This document shows, in pieces, positions 51,062 to 59,584 of a stretch of 64,000 bases of DNA. How positions within the stretch are numbered: the first letter of the stretch is position 1; the number at the start of each line of letters is the position of its first letter. This stretch comes from Planomonospora parontospora (lineage in GTDB: Bacteria; Actinomycetota; Actinomycetes; Streptosporangiales; Streptosporangiaceae). Below the pieces are notes generated by a model. The model was not told the origin of the DNA. It was given only the letters and a program-made list of their open reading frames with translations, and ran no database searches. The stretch spans positions 62,001 through 126,000 of the forward strand of contig BMQD01000005.1 in the NCBI GenBank assembly GCA_014647935.1, written 5' to 3'. A program made the translations under genes and the position numbers.

Positions 51062-51460
51062 TCACGCGCGGGCGTCGTAGTCCGCGCGGGCCTCGTGGAC
51101 CTGCTCGATGTGCGACTCGGCCCAGGACTTGATGGCGCGCATCAGCGGCTGCAGGTCCCGGCCGAGGCCGGTGAGCTCGTAGTCGACGCGGACGGGGACG
51201 GCCGGGGTCACCGTACGGGTGACCAGGCCGTCGCGCTCCATGGAGCGCAGGGTCTGGGTGAGCATCTTCTGGCTGACCCCGGCCACTATCCGGGACAGGT
51301 CGCTGTAGCGCTTCGGACCGTCGGCGAGGGCGTTCAGCAGCAGGCTGACCCACTTGTCGCTGATCGTGTCGAGCAGCTGCCTGGCCGGGCAGGCGGCGAG
51401 GTAGGCGTCGTACGCGGCGCGGGCGTCCTGCCGCCGCTGTTCGATCGTTCTGGTGGCCAT
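51062..51460 (-). CDS. HxlR-family regulator
   Basis: 132 residues, GAGGAG before the ATG. CPARQLLDTISDKWVSLLLN, SDLSRIVAGVSQKMLTQTLR and the wing GLVTRTVTPAVPVRVDYELT are the family motifs. The Cys near the N terminus could sense oxidants or quinones. A perfect 22-bp palindrome lies between it and the divergent oxidoreductase gene. Confidence 0.88.
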   Translation of the reverse strand: MATRTIEQRRQDARAAYDAYLAACPARQLLDTISDKWVSLLLNALADGPKRYSDLSRIVAGVSQKMLTQTLRSMERDGLVTRTVTPAVPVRVDYELTGLGRDLQPLMRAIKSWAESHIEQVHEARADYDARA

Positions 51461-51478
51461 GGCGCTCCTCCCCGTGCG

Positions 51479-51500
51479 GTACGCACTTCGAAGTGCGTAC
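51479..51500. promoter_or_regulatory. Perfect 22-bp palindromic operator
   Basis: GTACGCACTTC (51479-51489) and GAAGTGCGTAC (51490-51500) are exact complements. It lies 19 bp before the HxlR start and 69 bp before the oxidoreductase start, so the HxlR protein probably represses both. Confidence 0.8.
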
Positions 51501-51568
51501 TTCCCGAGAGAGAGTAGCACTCCGTAAGTTTGTCGCATCCTCGCCGGAACACGATTCAGGAGACAGAG

Positions 51569-52504
51569 ATGCGCGCTGTGGTGATCCGCTCGTTCGGCGG
51601 CCCGGAGGTCCTGGAGACGGTCGACGTCCCGGTCCCCGCGGCCGGACCCGGCCAGGTCCGGATCAGGGTCGAGGCCGCCGGGGTCAACCCGGTCGACGCC
51701 GCCACCAGGACGGGGATGCTCGTCGAGTTCGGGCTGACGACCGCCCGCGAGGTGCAGGGCGTCGGCTGGGACGTGGCCGGGGTGGTCGACGAGGTCGGCC
51801 CGGGGGTGGAGGCGTTCACACCGGGCGACCGGGTGATCGGAGTCTCCGACCGGCTCGACGTCCCCCACGCCGGATACGCCGAGCAGATCGTCCTCGACGC
51901 CGACGCGGTGGCCCCGGCTCCGCGGAACGCCACCCCGGCCGAGGCCGCGACGATCCCGCTGAACGGCCTGACCGCCGCCCAGGCCCTGGACCTCGCCGGC
52001 CTGCAGGAGGGGCAGACGCTGCTGGTGACCGGCGCCGCCGGAGCCGTGGGCGGCTACGCCGTCGAGCTCGCCGCGGCCCGCGGGCTGCGGGTGGTCGCGG
52101 TGGCGGGCGCGGCGGACGAGGAGACGGTCAGGAAGCTCGGCGCCGAGTTCTTCGTCCCCCGCGGCGCCGACCTGAGCGCCTCCGTGCGGGCGCTCGTCCC
52201 CGGCGGGGCGCACGGCGCGATCGACGCGGCCGTGGTCGGCCTGCCCGCGCTGGACGCGGTGCGCGGCGGCGGCTCGTTCGTGGCCGTGATCGGCGGCGCC
52301 GCGCCCCTCCCGCTGCGCGGCATCCGGGTGGCCAACGTCTGGGTCCGTGCGGACGGCGCCCGCCTGGCCGAGTTGGTCCGGCTCGTGGACGGGGGCCGCC
52401 TGACCCCGCGGGTGGCGGGCACCCTCCCGCTCGCCGAGGCCGCGACCGCCCATCAGCGGCTGGCCGAGGGGGGCTTCCGCGGCCGCCTGGTCCTGCTGCC
52501 CTGA
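51569..52504 (+). CDS. NADPH:quinone oxidoreductase-like (zinc-independent MDR family)
   Basis: 311 residues, CAGGAGACAGAG before the ATG. It starts MRAVVIRSFGGPEVLETVDV. Later features are the NADP-binding TLLVTGAAGAVGGYAVELAA and the lack of the structural-zinc Cys cluster. It probably reduces quinones or enones and is controlled by the divergent HxlR gene, a common pairing. Confidence 0.88.
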   Translation: MRAVVIRSFGGPEVLETVDVPVPAAGPGQVRIRVEAAGVNPVDAATRTGMLVEFGLTTAREVQGVGWDVAGVVDEVGPGVEAFTPGDRVIGVSDRLDVPHAGYAEQIVLDADAVAPAPRNATPAEAATIPLNGLTAAQALDLAGLQEGQTLLVTGAAGAVGGYAVELAAARGLRVVAVAGAADEETVRKLGAEFFVPRGADLSASVRALVPGGAHGAIDAAVVGLPALDAVRGGGSFVAVIGGAAPLPLRGIRVANVWVRADGARLAELVRLVDGGRLTPRVAGTLPLAEAATAHQRLAEGGFRGRLVLLP

Positions 52505-52589
52505 GAACCGGCCCCACCCTCGGGCGGGCTCCGGCGGGGTCTCGGCTCCCGGCCCCGCCGCCGCACCACCGCCGCACCGCAAGGGAGGT

Positions 52590-53828
52590 TCAGCAGTCGC
52601 AGCCGCAGCCGTCGCAGCAGCACGAGCAGCCGTCGCAGCATCCCGAACACGCGTTGCAGCACTGCCCGCAGGCGTCGCAGCCGCCGCAGTCGAGGCGCTC
52701 GCCGCAGGACTTGTACCGGTCCTCGTCCCACGGCGGACGGTAGAGCCCGCACGAGCAGGCCATGAAACTGAGCGCGAAGCAGAGCCGGGGCCCGCAGCCG
52801 GGTTCCGGCTGCAACCTCGGGTCGCGCGGCGGAGCCGTCCCGGGGCCGCCCTTCCGCCGTGACCCCGCCGGAGCGTCCCCGCCCTGTGTCTCCCGTGACC
52901 CCGCCGGAGCGTCCCCGCCCGGTGCCCGCCGGGTCTCCGCGGCCTCCCGGACGCAGGCGTCACCGGCCGCCGGGGAGCCCTGCGCGAAGACCCGGTCCAC
53001 CGAGCGGCGGGCCTCCTTCACCAGCAGCGCCTCGACCAGGCCCCGCTCCTCCAGGTCCAGGTCGGCCACCGCCAGCCGCAGGCCCAGCAGCGCGTCGTCA
53101 CAGAGCCGCCGGGCCTCGGCGAGGTCGGTCCCGGTGGCGAGCAGCGGGTTGTAGGCGCCCGCCGCCCGGTCCTCCTCCAGGTCCTCCACCGCGTCCACCA
53201 GGTGGGCGAGCCGCCCGAAGCAGCGTCCCGCCTCGGCCAGCGGGACGGCGTTGTGCGGCTTGCCGGCCAGCTCCGCCGTGTGCGCGAACGCGGCGGCGAC
53301 CGCGTCCTCGGTCGGGGCGGTCAGCGCGAGCAGGGCGAGTCCCGGCTCGGCCTCCAGCCGGGCCTGCCGGGCCACCGCGTCCACCAGCACCCCCGCGTCG
53401 AACCCGACGGCGGTGGCCGTCCGGGTCCCGGCTGCCTCCCAGCGCGCGGCCACCCGGCCCGCCGCGGCGGCGACCGGGCGCCGGGCGTACATCCCGTCGC
53501 CGTCGGCGATGTGGTCCCTGACCTTGCCCGACGCCAGGATCAGCGAGGTCGCCGCCGCCAGCCGCACTCCCTCGGCCTGAGCGCCGACCACCTCGGCGCC
53601 GGAGAATCCGCGCAGCGCGCACGGGGCGGCCCGGCGGCGCGGGGAGAGCGCCGGGGACTGGGCCTCGGCCAGGACCGAGACGAGCAGCCCGTCGTAGTTG
53701 GTCACCAGCCGCGCCGCATGCCCGTGCTCGTCGCGCAGCGCCAGGCAGAGCCCGCACAGGTGCGCCATCCACGACGCGAACAGTCCCCGGCACATTCCGT
53801 GACGACATGGCCGAACGATCCCGAACAT
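52590..53828 (-). CDS. DUF5685 family protein with an extremely Cys-rich C terminus
   Basis: 412 residues from ATG 53828. The N-terminal 250 residues match DUF5685 (MFGIVRPCRHGM, LRDEHGHAARLVTNYDGLLV). After a Gly/Ala/Arg-rich linker, the last 40 residues (from CGERLDC to CGCDC) hold about 19 cysteines in CC, CxxC and CxxCC spacings. Several metal atoms could be bound, but no known fold is recognised. A run of near-identical Gly/Asp/Ala-Pro-Ala repeats lies in the linker. Confidence 0.75.
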   Translation of the reverse strand: MFGIVRPCRHGMCRGLFASWMAHLCGLCLALRDEHGHAARLVTNYDGLLVSVLAEAQSPALSPRRRAAPCALRGFSGAEVVGAQAEGVRLAAATSLILASGKVRDHIADGDGMYARRPVAAAAGRVAARWEAAGTRTATAVGFDAGVLVDAVARQARLEAEPGLALLALTAPTEDAVAAAFAHTAELAGKPHNAVPLAEAGRCFGRLAHLVDAVEDLEEDRAAGAYNPLLATGTDLAEARRLCDDALLGLRLAVADLDLEERGLVEALLVKEARRSVDRVFAQGSPAAGDACVREAAETRRAPGGDAPAGSRETQGGDAPAGSRRKGGPGTAPPRDPRLQPEPGCGPRLCFALSFMACSCGLYRPPWDEDRYKSCGERLDCGGCDACGQCCNACSGCCDGCSCCCDGCGCDC

Positions 53829-54170
53829 CCCCACCCCGCAGTCGTTGAGCAGCTGGCGCAAACCCTGCCACAAGTGACTTAAGGATGACTTGAAACCTCA
53901 TATGCTCCGGCCTGCGTCTTCCCGCCGGACGCCTTCGAACCGGTCCCCTCCACCCGCTGGACGTCCTTGAGCCGGGCTCTCCACCGGCCGGACACCCCGG
54001 AGCCGGCCCCGCCACCCGCCGCGGGACCGGCGCTCCGCCCCCTACCGGACGCCCCGAGGCCGGCACCCCTCGCCTGCCACCCGCCGCGGGACCGGTGGTC
54101 CACTCCCTTGCGGCGAAGCGGGGACGATGTGGCCCGCCCGCCGTACCGGACTCCGTGCCAGGCTCCTGGC
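53829..54170. other. 342-bp gene-free region with direct repeats
   Basis: GCCACCCGCCGCGGGACCGG occurs at 54011-54030 and 54076-54095. No supported gene. It holds promoters for two divergent genes. Confidence 0.6.
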
Positions 54171-54950
54171 ATGCTGACACTGGCGCACCTGAGCGACACC
54201 CACATCGACGACGACCCGCGCAGCGCCGACCGGACCCGGGCCGTCATGCGGCACCTGGAGAGCCTTCCCGGGCCGCTGGACGCCGTCCTGGTGACCGGCG
54301 ACATCGCCGACCACGGAGCGGTGGAGGAGTACGAGACCGCGCGCGGCCTGCTGGCCTCCCGCTTCCCCACGGCCGTGTGCCCGGGCAACCACGACGACCG
54401 TACGGCCTTCCGCAAGGTCCTCCTCAGTGAGGAGAGTGGCGGGGCCGGGAACGGAGCCGACGGCGGGAACGGAGGCGGGGCCCGTCCGGTCAACCGGGTC
54501 CTGCGGCTCGACGGCCTCACCGTCGCCCTGTGCGACTCCAGCGTCCCCGGGCGGCCGGAGGGGTTCCTGGAGGACGAGACGATCGCCTGGCTGGACGCCG
54601 TGCTCACCGGGTCGCCCGGCACCCCCGCCCTCATCGGCATGCACCACCCGGCCGCCGCGCTGGGCATCCCCTACGTGGACGGGATCGGGCTGCGCTCCCC
54701 CGAAAGGCTGGAGGAGGTGCTCCGCCGGCACCCCCAGGTCGTCGCCGTGCTCGCCGGGCACGCCCACACCCCGGCGAGCACCGTGTTCGCGGGCCTGCCC
54801 CTGCTGGTCGCCCCCGGTGTGGTCAGCACCGCCCTGACCCCGGCGGAGACCGCCGAGCGGATCCCGGTCGACCGGGGCCTGCCGCCCCAGTTCGCCCTGC
54901 ACGTCTTCGACGGCCGCCGCCTCACCACCCACGTCCGCACGGTGATCTGA
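54171..54950 (+). CDS. Calcineurin-like metallophosphoesterase (Icc/CpdA type)
   Basis: 259 residues. The metal-binding motifs follow the family order: LAHLSDTHI, LVTGDIADHG, CPGNHDDR, GMHHP and LAGHAHTP. Such enzymes hydrolyse 3',5'-cyclic AMP or other phosphodiesters; the substrate is not determined. Confidence 0.88.
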   Translation: MLTLAHLSDTHIDDDPRSADRTRAVMRHLESLPGPLDAVLVTGDIADHGAVEEYETARGLLASRFPTAVCPGNHDDRTAFRKVLLSEESGGAGNGADGGNGGGARPVNRVLRLDGLTVALCDSSVPGRPEGFLEDETIAWLDAVLTGSPGTPALIGMHHPAAALGIPYVDGIGLRSPERLEEVLRRHPQVVAVLAGHAHTPASTVFAGLPLLVAPGVVSTALTPAETAERIPVDRGLPPQFALHVFDGRRLTTHVRTVI

Positions 54951-55066
54951 CCCCGTACGGCAGGCCGCCGCGCACCGCCGGAAGCACCCCGGACGGCGGC
55001 GGCCGGCGTCCGCCGGAGAGAGGACGGCTCCACCGGCGGGCGTCCGGACCGGAGTCCTGGCACGTC

Positions 55067-57700
55067 CTAGTGAGGCGCCATGTCGACGAAGCGGCTGTAG
55101 TGGCCCTGGAAGGCCACGGTGACCGTGGCGGTCGGGCCGTTACGGTGCTTGGCCACGATCAGGTCGGCCTCACCCGCCCGGGGGGATTCGCGCTCGTACG
55201 CGTCCTCCCGATGGAGGAGGATGACCATGTCCGCGTCCTGCTCGATGGAGTTGTGGACGCTTATGCCATTCGCCACGAAATTATGAGTTCCCAGAACAGT
55301 CGCATCGTATACGGGCTGCTCCCCTTGGCTCTCTATGGAAGCGATCTCGTCCCAGAAAACGTCATTGGTGGCCAGCATCTCCAACTGCGCGTCATCCAGG
55401 ATCGTAGCCACTCTTCCGAGTGGCTCGCGGCTGGGCGCGTGCTTCCAGAGCGTACTTCCGCAGAATTTGGTACCGAGTTCCGCTGAGAATTCCCGGTGCG
55501 TCACCCCTTTCTCTGCCAGCACCGACCGGACCTTTTCCCAGACCTCACGAGGCACGGTGTCGAGGTTCGTGTTGCCCTTCATCTCACGCAAGGCCGCGCT
55601 ACAGCGTTCAGCCTGCACCGATCGTTCGCCGTGCACGCCGATCTCGTCGAGGAAGCGGAGTTGGTTCTCCGCACCATAGATGAGCAGTTGATATCCGGGG
55701 CGGTAATTCCCTTCTCGGATCTCCTTCACCCGGGTCATCACGTTGAAACGGAGCAGCAATCGGGCCACGTCATCGATCAGGCGCCGACTCGTCGAGGCGT
55801 AGTAGATCCGGGCCTGACCGGCCTTCTCATCCCACCAGACACAGCCATCGGTCGCCCACAGATGCCGCAGGAAGAGAGCGATCTGCGACTTGGCCAACGA
55901 GAAGACCGGTTCAGGGACATACTTCTCGTGACTTCTCCGATCGAAGAGTCCCAGTGAGTCCATCCAGGCGGCGATCGGATTCCGTTTGCCGTGGGTCAGG
56001 CGGTACGGCGCCGGCAGTCGCAAGGTGGTGACCCTCGCCGCCTCATATTCGTCCCGGACCACTGTGATGCCGAAATGCCCGGCCGCATGAGCCACCGCTG
56101 CGAGGCAGGCTTCGTCCTTGCTGGCGTAACGGACGGGCTGCCTCTTCAGGCAGGATCCGTCACCGATCATGTGTGCCAGCAGGATGACTTCGTTCTCCGG
56201 CCATGCCTCGATCTGCTCAGGCGCCGGCACATGGCGTGGCACCGCCAGCCGTACTCCCGGGTGGAGCTCTCCCAGCGGACGCCAACCGCCATAGGTCATG
56301 AAGGGGTGATTCGCGGTCGCGCTGATCTCCCTGCCGGACTTCAGCCTCAGGCGGAAGACCTCCTTGACCCCGCTCGGAAACACGTGGGTCATGGTTTGCG
56401 GAATGAGCCGCAACCGCTCGTCAAGCGACCATACCGGAATGTCCCGCTCACCGCTTTCAAGAAGCTCACCCAGGGATGTCTCAGCCCCGGTGTCGGCACG
56501 GAGAATCCGGGTATCGGCCGTAAGGCAACCTGATTCACGAAGGTCGCTGACCATGGGCCTCTTGTCCGTCCGCTGCTCCGGACCGCGGTTCAGCTGCGAG
56601 ATCGCGATGACCGGGACCTCCAGCTCCTTCGCGAGCAGCTTGATCGCACGGGAGATCTCCGAGACCTCGTTCTGCCGGCTCTCGGTCTTCTTCGGCGAGG
56701 ACATCAGCTGGAGGTAGTCGATGACGACGAAGCGCAGGTCGTGCCGTTGCTTCAGCCGGCGGCACTTGGCCCGGATCTCCATCATCGACATGTTGGGCGA
56801 GTCGTCGATGTAGAGCGGGGCCTCGGCCACCTCGCCCATCCGCCGCGCCAGCCTGGCCCAGTCCTCGTCCGTCATCGAGCCCGACCGCATGGAGTGCAGG
56901 GCCACCCGCGCCTCGGCCGAGAGCAGACGCATCGTGATCTCGTTTCTGGACATTTCCAGCGAGAACACGACAGTGGTCATACCGTGCTTGATAGCGGCAG
57001 ATCTTGCGAAATCCAGTCCCAAAGTCGACTTGCCGATGGCAGGTCGGGCGGCCACGACGATCATCTGACCGGGGTGGAGGCCGTTGGTGAGGGCGTCGAG
57101 GTCCTGGAAGCCGGTGGGGACGCCGACCATCTGGCCGCTCCGGCCGCCGATGGCCTCCAGCTCGTCGAGCGCGCCGGGCATGATGTCGGCCAGCGGCGCG
57201 TAGTCCTCGGAGGTGCGGCGCTCGGTGACCTTGTAGATCTCGGCCTGGGCGCGGTCGACGAGGTCGTCGACCTCCTCGTCCTGCCCGCCGTACCCGAAGG
57301 AGACGATGCGGGTGCCGGCCTCGATGAGGCGGCGGAGGATGGCCTGCTCACGGACGATCCGCGCGTAGTAGCCCGCGTTCGCGGCGGTGGGCACGACGGC
57401 GGTGAGCGTGTGGAGGTAGGCTCCGCCGCCGACCCGGGCGACCTCGCCGCGCTTCTGCAGCTCGTCGAAGACCGTGACGGCGTCAGCCGGGTCGCCCCGG
57501 CCGTAGAGGGCGGTGATGATGTCGTAGATGAGCTGGTGGGCCGGACGGTAGAAGTCGTCGGACCGCAGGATCTCGACGACGTCGGCGATGGCGTCCTTGG
57601 ACAGGAGCATGCCGCCCAGCACGGACTGCTCGGCCTCGATGTTGTTCGGCGGCGTGCGCTCGAATCCCGGCTCGAAGACCGGTGGATCTGCGATGCTCAC
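55067..57700 (-). CDS. dnaB: Replicative DNA helicase DnaB, interrupted by an intein
   Basis: 877 residues as translated. The primase-binding N-terminal domain and the RecA-like helicase (VAARPAIGKSTLGLDFA, IDYLQLMSS) are intact. At residue 392 an intein of 426 residues begins with CLTADTRIL, directly after DLRESG, and ends ISVHN before SIEQDADMV. The mature helicase would be about 451 residues after splicing. GTG 57700 has AGGAAAGAGGGGG upstream. Confidence 0.93.
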   Translation of the reverse strand: MSIADPPVFEPGFERTPPNNIEAEQSVLGGMLLSKDAIADVVEILRSDDFYRPAHQLIYDIITALYGRGDPADAVTVFDELQKRGEVARVGGGAYLHTLTAVVPTAANAGYYARIVREQAILRRLIEAGTRIVSFGYGGQDEEVDDLVDRAQAEIYKVTERRTSEDYAPLADIMPGALDELEAIGGRSGQMVGVPTGFQDLDALTNGLHPGQMIVVAARPAIGKSTLGLDFARSAAIKHGMTTVVFSLEMSRNEITMRLLSAEARVALHSMRSGSMTDEDWARLARRMGEVAEAPLYIDDSPNMSMMEIRAKCRRLKQRHDLRFVVIDYLQLMSSPKKTESRQNEVSEISRAIKLLAKELEVPVIAISQLNRGPEQRTDKRPMVSDLRESGCLTADTRILRADTGAETSLGELLESGERDIPVWSLDERLRLIPQTMTHVFPSGVKEVFRLRLKSGREISATANHPFMTYGGWRPLGELHPGVRLAVPRHVPAPEQIEAWPENEVILLAHMIGDGSCLKRQPVRYASKDEACLAAVAHAAGHFGITVVRDEYEAARVTTLRLPAPYRLTHGKRNPIAAWMDSLGLFDRRSHEKYVPEPVFSLAKSQIALFLRHLWATDGCVWWDEKAGQARIYYASTSRRLIDDVARLLLRFNVMTRVKEIREGNYRPGYQLLIYGAENQLRFLDEIGVHGERSVQAERCSAALREMKGNTNLDTVPREVWEKVRSVLAEKGVTHREFSAELGTKFCGSTLWKHAPSREPLGRVATILDDAQLEMLATNDVFWDEIASIESQGEQPVYDATVLGTHNFVANGISVHNSIEQDADMVILLHREDAYERESPRAGEADLIVAKHRNGPTATVTVAFQGHYSRFVDMAPH
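55250..56527 (-). other. DnaB intein with LAGLIDADG homing endonuclease
   Basis: 426 residues between Gly391 and Ser818 of the precursor. Splicing motifs: N-terminal Cys, block B TANHPFM with the His, and C-terminal VHN before Ser. Two LAGLIDADG-like motifs are present (LLAHMIGDGSCL and LFLRHLWATDGCV), so the homing nuclease looks intact. GC is visibly lower than in the flanking dnaB, a sign of independent origin. The site (after DLRESG, before SIEQDAD) is the one used by cyanobacterial and mycobacterial DnaB inteins. Confidence 0.9.
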
Positions 57701-57808
57701 CGCGCACCCCCTCTTTCCTGGCGGTCGCGCCACCCCTAGTTTTAGCCGACCGGTCTGACAGTCTCGCCGCTCCGCGGACCGGGCGGCAACGCGACCTGTC
57801 GACAGACC

Positions 57809-57872
57809 TGTGGATAACGTGTGCAGTTCTCCCCCAGGGGTGTGGGCACCCTGGGGACAATCCTGTGGATAA
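57809..57872. promoter_or_regulatory. Two perfect DnaA boxes upstream of dnaB
   Basis: TGTGGATAA (complement of TTATCCACA) occurs at 57809-57817 and 57864-57872. A further TTTTCCACAG follows. They lie in the 331-bp gap between divergent dnaB and MATE genes and may titrate DnaA or regulate dnaB. Confidence 0.6.
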
Positions 57873-58010
57873 CTGTTTTCCACAGAATGGAAGACCGCCC
57901 TGAGCTGGGAAGACTTAATCCACCGCCTGTGGAGGAAAGAAAGTTGTGACAGCGCGCCCGGACCGGGCGGCCGCCGCCACCGGCTTCCGCCCGTACGGGA
58001 TCCTGTCGGA

Positions 58011-58043
58011 GGTAAGAGGCACAATTAACACGTGCCTCTTACC
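58011..58043 (+). promoter_or_regulatory. Perfect 12-bp inverted repeat over the MATE start codon
   Basis: GGTAAGAGGCAC (58011-58022) pairs with GTGCCTCTTACC (58032-58043), which starts with the GTG start codon, across a 9-nt loop. An upstream GGAG (58007-58010) can also pair with CTCC a little downstream. In RNA this would bury both the ribosome binding site and the start. If transcription instead begins inside the loop, the mRNA is leaderless and the DNA palindrome is an operator. Confidence 0.6.
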
Positions 58044-59354
58044 CTCCACGCGGACGACCGGCGGATCCTCCGGCTGGCCGTCCCCGCCTTCGGCGCGCTG
58101 GTCGCCGAGCCGCTGTTCCTGCTCACCGACACCGTCATCGTCGGGCGCCTGCCCGCGCCCGCGCTCGGCGCGCTGGGCGTCGCGGGCACCGTGCTGAGCG
58201 CCGTGGTGGGCCTGTGCGTCTTCCTGGCGTACGGCACGACGGCGTCGGTGGCCCGCCAGCTGGGCGCGGGAGACCTGCGGCGGGCGCTCCGGCAGGGGGT
58301 GGACGGCCTCTGGCTCGCCGCCGGGGTCGGGGTGGCGGTCGTCGCGGTGGTGTGGCCGCTCGCGCCGTACCTCGTCCACCTGCTCGGCGCGGAGGGGGAG
58401 CTCGCCCGGCAGGCGGTGACCTATCTGCGGATCAGCCTGCTCGGCGTGCCGTCGATGCTGCTGGTGCTGGCCGGCACCGGCGTGCTGCGCGGCATGCAGG
58501 ACACCGCGACGCCGCTGCTGGTCTCCGTCGGGTCCTTCGCGCTCAACGCGGTGCTCAACGGCGTGTTCGTCCTGGTCCTGGACTGGGGCCTGGCCGGGTC
58601 GGCCTGGGGCACCGTGACGGCTCAGACCGTGGCCGCCGCGGTCTACCTGGCCATGATGTTCGGCCGTCACCGGGCGCCGTTCCGGCCCGACCTCTCCGGG
58701 ATCAGGGCGGCGGGATCGGCCGGGGTCGCGCTGGTCGTCCGCACGCTCTGCCTGCAGGCGGTGCTGGTCATCGCGACGGCGGTGGCCACCCGGATGGGGG
58801 ACGAGCGGCTGGAGGCCCACACGATCGTCTTCCGGGTCTGGATCCTGCTGGCCTTCGCCCTGGACGCGATCGCCATCGCCGGGCAGGCCATCACCGGTCA
58901 CACCCTGGGCGCCGGGGACGTGGCGGGGACCCGGGCCGCGACCCGGAGGATGGTGGCGTGGGGTGTCGGCTCCGGGGTCGTGCTGGGCCTGTCCGTACTC
59001 GCGGCCGCGCCGCTCATGCCCGTGCTGTTCGACACCGGGCCGGCGGTGACCGGGGAACTGCTCCCCCTGCTCTGGGTGGTCGCGCTCCTGCAGCCGGTCG
59101 CCGGGGTCGTCTTCGTGCTGGACGGCGTGCTGATCGGGGCCGGCGACCAGACCTATCTGGCCTGGGCGGGGCTGTGGACGACGCTGGCCTATCTGCCCGC
59201 CGCGCTGCTGGTCGTCGTCTCCGGCGGGGGCCTGGTCGCGCTCTGGGCGGCGCTCGGGCTGTGGATGGCGGCCCGCCTGGTGACGCTGGGTCTGCGCGCA
59301 CGCGGCGACGGCTGGCTGGTGACGGGAGCGGGGTCCGGCCCGGGCCGTGCGTGA
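58032..59354 (+). CDS. MATE-family multidrug exporter
   Basis: 440 residues with twelve membrane helices and the MATE pattern (RLAVPAFGALVAEPLFLLTD, TVIVGRLPAPALGALG, GMQDTATPLLVSVGSFALN). Family members exchange drugs for Na+ or H+ and include DinF. The gene is divergent from dnaB. Confidence 0.88.
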   Translation: MPLTLHADDRRILRLAVPAFGALVAEPLFLLTDTVIVGRLPAPALGALGVAGTVLSAVVGLCVFLAYGTTASVARQLGAGDLRRALRQGVDGLWLAAGVGVAVVAVVWPLAPYLVHLLGAEGELARQAVTYLRISLLGVPSMLLVLAGTGVLRGMQDTATPLLVSVGSFALNAVLNGVFVLVLDWGLAGSAWGTVTAQTVAAAVYLAMMFGRHRAPFRPDLSGIRAAGSAGVALVVRTLCLQAVLVIATAVATRMGDERLEAHTIVFRVWILLAFALDAIAIAGQAITGHTLGAGDVAGTRAATRRMVAWGVGSGVVLGLSVLAAAPLMPVLFDTGPAVTGELLPLLWVVALLQPVAGVVFVLDGVLIGAGDQTYLAWAGLWTTLAYLPAALLVVVSGGGLVALWAALGLWMAARLVTLGLRARGDGWLVTGAGSGPGRA

Positions 59355-59584
59355 CCCCTCCCTTCGGGTACGGCCCGGCGCGAGCCGCACCCGACCGGCG
59401 CGGAGCCCGGAGCGGCCGGTACGGCCCGGCGCGATCCGCGCGTCCCTGGAGCACGCGGGTTGGCCGATGTGTGATCGGGAGGTGTCCACCACGTGATCGC
59501 CCGCCTCTTGTACCGGGTGACCCCCTGCGGCACTGTGAACAAGTCCGGCAACAAGGACGTTGCTCCGAACTGATTGGTCGCCCC

